Shown here piece after piece: positions 6,433 through 12,679 of a stretch of DNA of 22,258 bases. Position 1 is the first letter of the stretch, and the number at the start of each line of letters is the position of its first letter. The notes beneath the pieces are model-generated. The model saw nothing but the letters and a program-made list of their open reading frames with translations. It had not been told where the DNA came from and made no database searches. The stretch is from an uncultured Eubacteriales bacterium (GTDB lineage: Bacteria > Bacillota > Clostridia > Oscillospirales > CAG-272). Location of the stretch: positions 1 to 22,258 of the forward strand of contig CAKRSS010000034.1 of NCBI GenBank assembly GCA_934401725.1. The letters run 5' to 3'. Position numbers and translations under genes: made by a program.

Positions 6433-8269
6433 TGTGCTGAAGCAATATTTCGGCCACGACAGCTTCCGCGAGGGTCAGGGCGAGGTGATTGACGCCATAA
6501 TGTCAGGGCGTGACGCGCTGTGCATCATGCCGACGGGCGCGGGCAAGTCCGTCTGCTATCAGATTCCGGCGCTCATGCTCGACGGCGTGACCATCGTCAT
6601 CTCGCCGCTCATCTCGCTGATGAAGGATCAGGTCGAGTCGCTGGTGCAGTCGGGGATCGCGGCGGCGTTTGTCAACAGCAGCCTGACGTCGGCGCAGTAC
6701 GCGCGGGTGCTTGAGAACATAACCTACGGGCGCTATAAGCTGATATACGTCGCGCCCGAGCGGCTCGAGTCGCCGGACTTTCTCGCGGTTTGCTGCCTCA
6801 TCGATATTTCGCTTGTCGTTGTGGACGAGGCGCACTGCGTGTCGCAGTGGGGGCAGGACTTCCGGCCGTCGTATCTCCGGATACGTTCGTTTTACGAGGG
6901 GCTGCGGCCGCGTCCCGTTGTGAGCGCCTTCACCGCGACGGCCACCGACCGCGTGCGGGACGATATAAGGGCGCTGCTCGGTCTGCGCGACCCGTTTCTC
7001 GTCACGACGGGCTTCGACCGTCCCAACCTTTTCTGGAGCGTGGAGCGGCCGTCGTCGTCCAAGAAAAAACGGCTGCTCGAGCTTGTACGCGAGCGCGAGG
7101 GACAGTCGGGAATTGTTTACGCGGCGACGCGAAAAAATGTTGAGGACGTGTGCGAGATGCTTCAGTCAAGCGGCATTTCGGCGACGCGCTACCACGCGGG
7201 TCTGACCGAGGATGAGCGCCACCGCAATCAGGAGGACTTCGTCTACGGGCGCAGTCTCGTAATGGTGGCGACCAACGCATTCGGCATGGGTATCGACAAG
7301 TCAGACGTGTCGTTCGTCATACATTTCAATATGCCCAAGGACGTCGAGAGCTATTATCAGGAGGCTGGTCGTGCCGGACGTGACGGAGAGCGCGCCGACT
7401 GCATCCTGCTTTACAGTCAGCAGGACGTGCTGACCGCGCGCATGATAATGCAGCATTCAAGGGACGACGACGAGCCGCCCGAGCCCGAGGACGTGTGCAG
7501 TGACGAGCCGTCGCTGCACGAGCGTGAGCTTGAGCGACTGCGCCAGATGACCTTCTATTGCACCACCGGCGACTGCCTGCGGCATTACATTCTGAACTAT
7601 TTCGGCGAGGACAGCCCCGCGACCTGCGGCAATTGCTCGAACTGCTGCTCGCACGCCGAGTTTGTCGACATCACCATCGACGCGCAGAAGATAATGTCCT
7701 GCATCATCCGGACGCGCGAATGCTACGGGAAAAACCTGATTTCCGCCATACTGCGCGGCGCGCGCAGCAAGCGGCTCGACGAGCTGGGGCTGCGCACTCA
7801 GACGACACACGGTCTCATGTCCGACATGAGCGACCGAGAGGTGCGCGACCGCATAGATTTTCTTGAGGAGAAGGGGTATCTTTGCTCCGTCGGTGGCGAT
7901 TATCCCGTGCTCAAAACGACGCCGAAATGCACGCCTGTTCTGCGCGGGCGGGAGAAGATGTACATGAAGGTGTTCACCGAGCGGCGGCAGGAGGAGAAGC
8001 AGCGCCGCCGCGAGGTACGTCGCCGCGAACGCAGGATTGCAAATGATGACAGCCTCATGTCACAGCTAAAGTACCTGCGTGCCCGACTCGCGCGGGAGCA
8101 GGGCGTGCCGCCCTACATTATATTCACCAACGCCGCGCTCAGCGGTATGTGCGAGAAGCGTCCAAAGACCGCAGAAGAATTCCTCGAGGTCAACGGCGTG
8201 GGCCGGGCCAGGCTCGAGCGCTACGGCGAGGAGTTCATGCGCCTGATACGTGAGTATGACGGGGAATAA
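6416..8269 (+). CDS. recQ: ATP-dependent DNA helicase RecQ
   Basis: A 617-residue 3'-5' helicase for recombinational repair and replication-fork processing. The N terminus has the RecQ Q-motif region (FREGQ, 17-21). Walker A is PTGAGKS (39-45), the DEAH box is at 137-140 followed by CVSQWGQDFRPSY, and motif VI is QEAGRAGRDG near 315-324. A zinc site follows (Cys387, Cys404, Cys407, Cys410), then a winged-helix RQC region, a charged Arg/Glu-rich linker near 520-535 and a C-terminal HRDC domain (about 540-615). GGGGGAGA precedes the ATG. The order helicase, zinc, RQC and HRDC is complete, at the normal family length. Confidence 0.97.
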   Translation: MLTKNDVLKQYFGHDSFREGQGEVIDAIMSGRDALCIMPTGAGKSVCYQIPALMLDGVTIVISPLISLMKDQVESLVQSGIAAAFVNSSLTSAQYARVLENITYGRYKLIYVAPERLESPDFLAVCCLIDISLVVVDEAHCVSQWGQDFRPSYLRIRSFYEGLRPRPVVSAFTATATDRVRDDIRALLGLRDPFLVTTGFDRPNLFWSVERPSSSKKKRLLELVREREGQSGIVYAATRKNVEDVCEMLQSSGISATRYHAGLTEDERHRNQEDFVYGRSLVMVATNAFGMGIDKSDVSFVIHFNMPKDVESYYQEAGRAGRDGERADCILLYSQQDVLTARMIMQHSRDDDEPPEPEDVCSDEPSLHERELERLRQMTFYCTTGDCLRHYILNYFGEDSPATCGNCSNCCSHAEFVDITIDAQKIMSCIIRTRECYGKNLISAILRGARSKRLDELGLRTQTTHGLMSDMSDREVRDRIDFLEEKGYLCSVGGDYPVLKTTPKCTPVLRGREKMYMKVFTERRQEEKQRRREVRRRERRIANDDSLMSQLKYLRARLAREQGVPPYIIFTNAALSGMCEKRPKTAEEFLEVNGVGRARLERYGEEFMRLIREYDGE

Positions 8270-8270
8270 C

Positions 8271-8310
8271 ACAAACAGCTCCGCGGTCAAAAGACGGCGG
8301 AGCTGTTTGT
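8271..8310. terminator. Strong hairpin between convergent genes
   Basis: A perfect 14 bp stem (ACAAACAGCTCCGC, 8271-8284, with 8297-8310) and 12-nt loop begins two bases after the recQ stop codon. It lacks a clean T run on either side. It sits between recQ and the convergent gene at 8369-9022 and probably ends both transcripts. Confidence 0.7.
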
Positions 8311-8368
8311 ATTGCGGCGGTAATGTTTATATTAACGGCAACACTTATACTAAATGAAGACTTTTGCA

Positions 8369-9022
8369 CTATCCCCGCCGCGACAGCATGCGGCAGAACA
8401 GCTTGCCGAAGTTGCCGAGCGTGCGGCTTGCACGGTAGGCATGGGAGTGACGCTCGAAATAATCCGAGTCGGCGTCAACGCCGGCGGAGGGGAAGGGGCC
8501 GGTGTATATTGCGTAGGGGCTGTAAAGCTCCTCGAGCGTGCGTATGGTGCAGAAGGTGGGAATCCGGTTGCTGTCCGGAGCCGCGGCGCGGTGAAGCACC
8601 TCAATGGCGAACTCGATGCACGTCATTGCGCGACCTATGCGGACCTCAAAGCCCAGTGGAAACGTCATGGCGGAGACGGTGTTATATATGTACTGCTCGC
8701 GCTGTCGTTTGATCTTGTCGATATACTGCTTCGCCCGGCGCAGCTGCCTGTCGTTCACCGGGACGGCGCAGACCGTGACGCGCGCTGTGCCATGCCTCGC
8801 ATCGCCCGAGAAGCGCTGCGCGTCCTCGTTGACGAACCCGCCGTAGAGCGGCGTGTCCTTATAGTGCCGGGCAAACGAGTACATGGGCGAGAGCGTCGGG
8901 GACAGCGACACGGAGACGTGGTTGTATTCGTAATGTGTGACGCTGCGGATTATTCGACCCATGGCGTTGGTTGTGCTTGAGAATACAAGGTAGATGCATC
9001 TCTCGTCAGTGGGATGGTTCAT
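8369..9022 (-). CDS. YiiX-like permuted NlpC/P60-type hydrolase, uncharacterised
   Basis: A 217-residue cytosolic-looking protein with no signal peptide. It resembles a clostridial family of permuted NlpC/P60 (YiiX/YebB-like) thiol hydrolases: an N-terminal YLVFSSTTNAMGR strand, His35 in YNHVSVSL, the YSFARHYKDTPLYGGF block, and a later Cys135 in AMTCIEFA. In permuted members the His comes before the Cys, as here. The substrate is unknown; relatives are proposed to act on amide or ester bonds of peptides or lipids. The start is supported by GGAGG four bases before the ATG and a good promoter at 9068-9096. Family assignment is by recalled motif similarity. Confidence 0.72.
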   Translation of the reverse strand: MNHPTDERCIYLVFSSTTNAMGRIIRSVTHYEYNHVSVSLSPTLSPMYSFARHYKDTPLYGGFVNEDAQRFSGDARHGTARVTVCAVPVNDRQLRRAKQYIDKIKRQREQYIYNTVSAMTFPLGFEVRIGRAMTCIEFAIEVLHRAAAPDSNRIPTFCTIRTLEELYSPYAIYTGPFPSAGVDADSDYFERHSHAYRASRTLGNFGKLFCRMLSRRG

Positions 9023-9067
9023 ACGGCCTCCGTTGCGTTTTTTGCGGTACCCTGCGGTACCGCGTAT

Positions 9068-9096
9068 ATTTTACCACAAATTGCGACGCATTTCAA
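9068..9096 (-). promoter_or_regulatory. Sigma-A promoter of the YiiX-like gene
   Basis: Minus-strand TTGAAA (9091-9096), 17 bp, TAAAAT (9068-9073). The predicted start near 9061 falls inside a palindrome, GCGGTACCGC (9054-9063), one of two tandem GCGGTACC units (9044-9061). Confidence 0.8.
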
Positions 9097-9109
9097 CGGT
9101 GAAGGGTAT

Positions 9110-9139
9110 AAAAAGAGCTTCCGGTCACGACGGAAGCTC
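9110..9139 (-). terminator. Intrinsic terminator of rpsT
   Basis: GAGCTTCCG (9115-9123) pairs exactly with CGGAAGCTC (9131-9139) over a 7-nt loop. On the minus strand it is followed by five T. It begins 18 nt after the rpsT stop codon. Confidence 0.9.
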
Positions 9140-9157
9140 AGATTATTAAAAGTAACT

Positions 9158-9421
9158 TTAGTTGAGAGCGTTCAGCTTCTTTGTGAACTTGCTCTTTCTG
9201 TGCGACGCAGTGTTCTTGTGGAGAAAGCCGCGTGCCGATGCCTGGTCTACCTTCTTGACAGCTGCAAGATATGCTGCCTTTGCAGCATCCTTGTCGCCCG
9301 ACTCAACAGCGAGATCGAACTTCTTGATGATGGTCTTCATCTCGGAGCGATACATCTTGTTGCGCAGGGTGCGGGTCTCGGTAGTTCTTACACGCTTCTT
9401 AGCGCTTTTGATATTAGGCAT
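9158..9421 (-). CDS. rpsT: 30S ribosomal protein S20
   Basis: An 87-residue basic protein of the small ribosomal subunit that binds 16S rRNA during assembly. It opens with MPNIKSAKKRVRTTETR, the S20 hallmark, and ends with HKNTASHRKSKFTKKLNAL, the conserved C-terminal helix. Length is normal. AAAGGAGAGG precedes the ATG. It is a single-gene unit with its own promoter (9503-9531) and terminator (9110-9139). The leader is about 75 nt and could take part in feedback control, though no known element was recognised. Confidence 0.98.
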   Translation of the reverse strand: MPNIKSAKKRVRTTETRTLRNKMYRSEMKTIIKKFDLAVESGDKDAAKAAYLAAVKKVDQASARGFLHKNTASHRKSKFTKKLNALN

Positions 9422-9502
9422 GGTTCCTCTCCTTTCCGCAAAATTTCTGGCTACGCCGCCGCCTGAGAGGGTGCGGGGACGTTGTTGTCCATACAGTTAA
9501 GT

Positions 9503-9531
9503 ATGATACCATATTTCCGGAAAAAAAGCAA
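9503..9531 (-). promoter_or_regulatory. Sigma-A promoter of rpsT
   Basis: Minus-strand TTGCTT (9526-9531), 17 bp, TATCAT (9503-9508). An AT-rich palindrome, AAAAAAGC-AAGA-GCTTTTTT (9522-9541), overlaps the -35 and could be a weak terminator for lgt. Confidence 0.7.
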
Positions 9532-9549
9532 GAGCTTTTTTGAAAAAAG

Positions 9550-10317
9550 TTAAATTTTTTTGCTTTCTTTATGCTTCCGTGAGCTGAATATTGAGGTTAT
9601 AATAATCAATAATGCGATGACAAGCAGACTGACCAATTGCGAGGTTGAAAACCCTGCTATCTTTCCTCGCTCTGTGTCGCCTCGGAAAAATTCAAGAACA
9701 AGCCGCAGTGCCGGGTAGGCGATGAAGTAAAACAAAGTGTTTCTCCATGTGCGGCGTTTGCAAAGATATAGCGCTATCTGAACACCGAACAAAACCAACA
9801 GCGTCGCGGACTCAATCAGCTGAATTGGCAGAAGCGGGACTCCGAGCGGTGTGGTTCCGGCTGTGCTTGTGTAAATGTGGCCGTGTTTCCACGGGATTCC
9901 GTAGCAGCATCCGGCACAAAAACATCCGACACGGCCGAAAGCGTGACCGAGAGGCAATACGGTCGTGTAAAGATCAGCGAAAGGGGAGAGCTGCATTTTG
10001 AATTGGCACACATATATAAGCAATCCGCCTGCGCCGCCGAGCAGACCACCGTAAAAAACGAACCCGCCCTTTATCAGTGCTGTAAAGGGAATGTTCATCT
10101 CGATGATTTGCGGCAGAGTGACTGCGATAAACAGCAATTTTGCACCGATTATTGCGCCGATCATGATGTAGACGCCCGACCCTGCAATGTCAAACATGTC
10201 GAGCCCGGCGTTCTTGTGTAATATTGCAGCCACGGCTGCCGCGACACCTATGCCGAGAAAAAAGAAAATGCCGTAAAGAGGAATTTCTCTTCCTAAAATG
10301 TTAATAAACGAGCCCAT
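9550..10317 (-). CDS. lgt: Prolipoprotein diacylglyceryl transferase (Lgt family)
   Basis: A 255-residue membrane enzyme that moves diacylglycerol from phosphatidylglycerol to the lipobox cysteine of lipoproteins, the first step of lipoprotein maturation. About seven membrane spans are visible. Family motifs are FYGGLLGG (88-95), HAFGRVGCFCAGCCYG (125-140), the PIQLIES segment and LEFFRGDTERG near the C terminus. The Cys-rich signature is the Lgt-like form seen in many Clostridia, so a paralogue with a specialised role is possible. GGAGG lies five bases before the ATG. It is separated from the upstream small gene by a terminator at 10340-10380, and its own promoter is not obvious. Confidence 0.92.
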   Translation of the reverse strand: MGSFINILGREIPLYGIFFFLGIGVAAAVAAILHKNAGLDMFDIAGSGVYIMIGAIIGAKLLFIAVTLPQIIEMNIPFTALIKGGFVFYGGLLGGAGGLLIYVCQFKMQLSPFADLYTTVLPLGHAFGRVGCFCAGCCYGIPWKHGHIYTSTAGTTPLGVPLLPIQLIESATLLVLFGVQIALYLCKRRTWRNTLFYFIAYPALRLVLEFFRGDTERGKIAGFSTSQLVSLLVIALLIIITSIFSSRKHKESKKI

Positions 10318-10339
10318 TCGTACCTCCGACAGTAATTAC

Positions 10340-10380
10340 AAAGAATACGGCACCCCGGGGAGCACTTCCGGGATGCCGCA
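10340..10380 (-). terminator. Terminator between the DUF4190-like gene and lgt
   Basis: An 11 bp stem (10348-10358 with 10368-10378, one G-U pair), GC-rich, followed on the minus strand by TATTCTTTGT. It begins 8 nt after the stop of the 98-residue gene. Confidence 0.75.
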
Positions 10381-10388
10381 AGAAGAAA

Positions 10389-10685
10389 TCATTTAAACAA
10401 TGATCCCGCACAACCGGTACTGGCAGTGGCGCAAATTATGCACAGACCGCAAGTGAAGAACGCAATAGCGGTGAAGACTACTGCGATGATACCGAGCACC
10501 AAGCCTGCGACAGCCAGGCCGGATTTTTCGCCTGCATTACGCGCTTCCTTGCCGCCGGCAACACTCAGCACCAAACCGACGATGGCGACCGGCAGACCGA
10601 CTATCGAAAAATATCCGCTCAGTATGCCGAACACGATTCCGATGATGCCAAGAACAAAGCCTGCAATGATTTTTCCTTTTCCCAT
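10389..10685 (-). CDS. DUF4190-like small membrane protein
   Basis: A 98-residue hydrophobic protein with two similar halves: AGFVLGIIGIVFGI (8-21) and AGLVLGIIAVVFTAI (60-74), separated by a GGKEARNAGEKSG loop. This is the layout of DUF4190-type proteins, with about three to four short spans. The C terminus is Cys-rich (CGLCIICATASTGC). AAGGAGG precedes the ATG by six bases. It lies 55 bp after the 31-codon gene on the same strand with no terminator between, so it is probably part of the XRE-controlled transcript. The function is unknown. Confidence 0.8.
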   Translation of the reverse strand: MGKGKIIAGFVLGIIGIVFGILSGYFSIVGLPVAIVGLVLSVAGGKEARNAGEKSGLAVAGLVLGIIAVVFTAIAFFTCGLCIICATASTGCAGSLFK

Positions 10686-10740
10686 GTGAAACCTCCTTCA
10701 AAGATGAAATATTACAAAAAGCCTGGGTCGCTTTATTGCC

Positions 10741-10836
10741 TTAGTTGGATTTCAGACGCTTTTTTCTTGCTGATGCCCTCCAAATCAGTACAGCGGTTGA
10801 GACAAGCAAAGCAGAAAACAGGATAACTTTCTTCAT
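10741..10836 (-). CDS. 31-residue single-span membrane peptide
   Basis: A short open frame, ATG to TAA, coding for Met-Lys-Lys, a hydrophobic stretch VILFSALLVSTAVLIW and a basic tail RASARKKRLKSN. This is a typical small inner-membrane peptide, N terminus short and C terminus positive. AGAGAGG sits nine bases before the ATG, and the gene begins about 58 nt below a perfect TTGACA-17-TACAAT promoter overlapped by two identical-arm operators. These features make it very likely to be real despite its size. Possible roles include a toxin-like peptide, a membrane regulator, or a partner of the DUF4190-like protein encoded next; none can be proved here. Confidence 0.75.
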   Translation of the reverse strand: MKKVILFSALLVSTAVLIWRASARKKRLKSN

Positions 10837-10880
10837 TTTGACGATTCCTCTCTTGTTGAATTATTTGGTTGGCTAAATGT

Positions 10881-10895
10881 GTAACAAATTGTTAC
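10881..10895. promoter_or_regulatory. Operator copy 2: GTAACA-N3-TGTTAC
   Basis: A perfect 6+3+6 inverted repeat over the predicted transcription start of the minus-strand peptide gene. Its arms are identical to those of the copy at 10905-10919, centre to centre 24 bp. Confidence 0.8.
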
Positions 10896-10901
10896 GTATA
10901 G

Positions 10902-10930
10902 ATTGTAACATAGTGTTACCATATTGTCAA
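10902..10930 (-). promoter_or_regulatory. Sigma-A promoter of the 31-residue peptide gene
   Basis: Minus-strand TTGACA (10925-10930), 17 bp, TACAAT (10902-10907): close to consensus. The operator at 10905-10919 overlaps the -10 and the spacer. Confidence 0.88.
10905..10919. promoter_or_regulatory. Operator copy 1: GTAACA-N3-TGTTAC
   Basis: A perfect 6+3+6 inverted repeat lying between the -35 and -10 of the peptide promoter. Binding here would block RNA polymerase. The likely ligand is the XRE regulator encoded divergently at 10993. Confidence 0.8.
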
Positions 10931-10992
10931 CCCCTTTTTTGAAAAAATCAAAAAATCTTTTATTTTGTCGATGGAGAAGGAGAATTGCTTTT

Positions 10993-11217
10993 ATGGATGG
11001 ACTGCTGGGACTTGTGTTGGTGAGAAAAGCCAAAGGGTATAGTCAGCAGAAGGTTGCGATGGACTTGAGTATAAGCAGGGAGGCGCTTTCCTACTACGAA
11101 AACGGCAGGCGCAGTCCGGATATAGCGATGCTCAGAAAAATGTCTGAGTATTTCAATGTGTCGATTGATTTTCTGATAAACGGACGTGAATTTATGGATA
11201 ACAGAAGGGAACTGTAA
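10993..11217 (+). CDS. XRE-family helix-turn-helix transcriptional regulator
   Basis: A 74-residue DNA-binding protein consisting almost only of an HTH_3 domain: VLVRKAKGYSQQKVAMDL (helices 1-2), SISREALSYYENGRRSPD (recognition helix and turn), MLRKMSEYFNVSIDFLING (helices 4-5). This is the Cro/CI-like fold. The ATG at 10993 is chosen over upstream TTG codons because AAGGAG (10977-10982) is ten bases before it and the HTH starts here. It is divergent from the 31-residue peptide gene, and the two operators between them suggest it represses that gene and perhaps itself. Its own promoter is weak and not assignable. Confidence 0.92.
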   Translation: MDGLLGLVLVRKAKGYSQQKVAMDLSISREALSYYENGRRSPDIAMLRKMSEYFNVSIDFLINGREFMDNRREL

Positions 11218-11227
11218 CACCTTCTCA

Positions 11228-11257
11228 TTGACAACCCCGCCCCCGATATGCTATAAT
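11228..11257 (+). promoter_or_regulatory. Promoter of the LsrG-like gene
   Basis: TTGACA (11228-11233), 18 bp, then TATAAT (11252-11257) in the extended form TGCTATAAT. It begins ten bases after the XRE stop codon. Confidence 0.85.
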
Positions 11258-11288
11258 ATCACCAGAAAAAATCAAGGAGGCCAAGCCC

Positions 11289-11582
11289 ATGCTTGCGACA
11301 ATAGTAACAGTTGACGTTCGCCCCGAGTGCATTGAGGCGTTCAGGAAGATCAGCATTTACAACCACGACAATTCACGCAAGGAGCCCGGAAACGTGCGCT
11401 TTGACGTGCTTCAGTCGAACGACGACCCGACTAAGTTCTTCCTCTACGAGGTCTACGTCGACGCCGACGCGGCCGCCGCGCACAAGAAGACCGAGCACTA
11501 CCTGCGCTGGCGCGACGAGGTGGCCGACTATATGGCCTCCCCGCGCCACGGCATTCCCACGACCCCGGCAGCCTTTGACTGA
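11289..11582 (+). CDS. Antibiotic biosynthesis monooxygenase (ABM) family protein, LsrG-like
   Basis: A 97-residue single-domain dimeric alpha+beta barrel protein. The segments YNHDNSRKEPGNVRFDVLQ, KFFLYEVYVDADAAAAHKKTEHY and MASPRHG follow the pattern of LsrG/YgiN-type ABM proteins; LsrG in enteric bacteria acts on phospho-AI-2. No other lsr gene is present, so an autoinducer role is not supported here and quinone or small-molecule oxidation is equally possible. AAGGAGG precedes the ATG by nine bases. It has its own promoter and terminator, so it is a single-gene unit. Confidence 0.85.
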   Translation: MLATIVTVDVRPECIEAFRKISIYNHDNSRKEPGNVRFDVLQSNDDPTKFFLYEVYVDADAAAAHKKTEHYLRWRDEVADYMASPRHGIPTTPAAFD

Positions 11583-11587
11583 ATATA

Positions 11588-11625
11588 AAAAACATCCTCA
11601 CGCACTTGTGCGTGAGGATGTTTTT
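11588..11625. terminator. Bidirectional intrinsic terminator
   Basis: A perfect stem with A run on the left and T run on the right (AACATCCTCACGCA, loop CTTG, then the complement and TTTTT). It serves the LsrG-like gene on the plus strand and the convergent DUF3792 gene on the minus strand. Confidence 0.92.
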
Positions 11626-11636
11626 GCGATCCTTCC

Positions 11637-12077
11637 TTACCTCGCCCTGCGCCGCTTTCCGGCGCGCCGCTTTCTCGTGGAGAGAGACATCGCCGCAAAC
11701 GTTCCCGCCGCGGCGAACGCGAGGCAGACCGAGTGCAGCCCGACCGACAGCCAGCTGGTGCTGCCGGGTATCATGAGCGACACCAAAAGCAGCAGCAGCC
11801 AGAATATGCCGCCGCATATGAGTCCCGCGGACATCTCGCCTCCGCAGCTCAGCACGGCCGTCATGCTACCGGCGAAGCAGGCTATGTAAAGTGCGGCAAG
11901 CGCGGCCACGTCGGTCAGCTTACCGGGGTCGGAGGTAGAATAGACGATCGCAGTGAACAGCAGCAGCAGTGCAAGCGACGCGGCGAGCATGACGGCAAGT
12001 CCCTGCGCGACGCCCCGCGTGAGCGATGCCGGCGCGGCCTTGCGGGAGTGCCGGGCAGAATGAGTTTTATCGGACAT
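11637..12077 (-). CDS. DUF3792/TIGR04086 family membrane protein (YrzE-like)
   Basis: A 146-residue protein with a basic N terminus, four membrane spans (roughly 24-46, 56-76, 83-105, 110-130) and a very basic tail (RKRRAGKRRRAR). Its position just downstream of yajC is the usual context of the DUF3792/TIGR04086 family (YrzE in Bacillus). The function is unknown; the neighbourhood hints at protein export or membrane quality control. The start codon has GGAGG nine bases upstream, but that GGAGG is one arm of an inverted repeat with the sequence just after yajC (12080-12135). Confidence 0.8.
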   Translation of the reverse strand: MSDKTHSARHSRKAAPASLTRGVAQGLAVMLAASLALLLLFTAIVYSTSDPGKLTDVAALAALYIACFAGSMTAVLSCGGEMSAGLICGGIFWLLLLLVSLMIPGSTSWLSVGLHSVCLAFAAAGTFAAMSLSTRKRRAGKRRRAR

Positions 12078-12079
12078 GA

Positions 12080-12135
12080 AAACACGCCTCCGTGAAAATG
12101 ATGTTTGCTACAGCATATTCAGCGGAGGCGTGCTT
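12080..12135 (-). promoter_or_regulatory. Inverted repeat covering the RBS of the DUF3792 gene; possible yajC terminator
   Basis: On the minus strand AAGCACGCCTCCG pairs with CGGAGGCGTGTTT over a 30-nt loop: 13 bp with one G-U. The right arm contains the GGAGG of the DUF3792 gene and ends two bases before its ATG. A read-through transcript from yajC could therefore hide the ribosome binding site, or the hairpin plus TTTT may terminate. Confidence 0.6.
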
Positions 12136-12146
12136 TATGTCTCGGT

Positions 12147-12476
12147 TTACTGGGCGTCCTCGGCGTGCACGTCGATAGAACGCACGGCGCTCTTGAGAAT
12201 ACGTATCTTGGTGCGGTCGTGGCCGGTCTCGATCATGACGGTCTCTTCCTTGATGCTGATGACCTTGCCGATGATGCCGCCGATGGTCGTGATCTCATCG
12301 CCGACCTGAAGGGAATTGCGCATTGCGGCAACCTCCTTCTCCTGCTTCTTCTGCGGGCGAATGCCGAAGAAGTAGAACACCACGAAGAGGACGACTATCA
12401 TTCCTATGGTCATAATCCATTGGCCGGGGCCTGCTGATGGGGTGTCAGATGCGGTGAGTGCAAAAAATTTGAGCAT
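12147..12476 (-). CDS. yajC: Preprotein translocase subunit YajC
   Basis: A 109-residue accessory subunit of the Sec translocon (SecDF-YajC complex). One membrane span (about 19-38) is followed by the family signature FFGIRPQKKQEKE and the cytoplasmic KOW-like domain with LQVGDEITTIGGIIGKV. Length is normal. GGAGG precedes the ATG by seven bases and the promoter at 12518-12546 is clear. The secD/secF genes and tgt/queA that often sit beside it are not in this window. Confidence 0.96.
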   Translation of the reverse strand: MLKFFALTASDTPSAGPGQWIMTIGMIVVLFVVFYFFGIRPQKKQEKEVAAMRNSLQVGDEITTIGGIIGKVISIKEETVMIETGHDRTKIRILKSAVRSIDVHAEDAQ

Positions 12477-12517
12477 GTTGTTCCTCCGAATAAATTTTAC
12501 ATTTACATGATGCCTAT

Positions 12518-12546
12518 ATTATAACCCGAAACTTTCAAAAATTCAA
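12518..12546 (-). promoter_or_regulatory. Sigma-A promoter of yajC
   Basis: Minus-strand TTGAAT (12541-12546), 17 bp, TATAAT (12518-12523). Confidence 0.85.
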
Positions 12547-12616
12547 TAGAAACCGGGAAAAAATGCTTCGGCTTTTTCGTTTTATGACCAATCCGGGGAA
12601 AAGTCAGAATATATCG

Positions 12617-12645
12617 TTGCAAAAACATCAATAATATGGTACAAT
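12617..12645 (+). promoter_or_regulatory. Sigma-A promoter of the rimM-trmD operon
   Basis: TTGCAA (12617-12622), 17 bp, TACAAT (12640-12645), 34 bp before the rimM start codon. Confidence 0.8.
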
Positions 12646-12679
12646 AGATACTGAGTAAGTGTTGAAAAGGAGTTTTTAT

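Noticed and set aside
8354..8980. Plus-strand open frame of 208 codons opposite the YiiX-like gene.
   Set aside because: The minus-strand frame has an RBS, a promoter and family motifs; the plus-strand frame has none.
10686..10740. Possible terminator or separate promoter between the 31-residue gene and the DUF4190-like gene.
   Set aside because: The T run has no stem before it and no paired -35/-10 was found; cotranscription is simpler.
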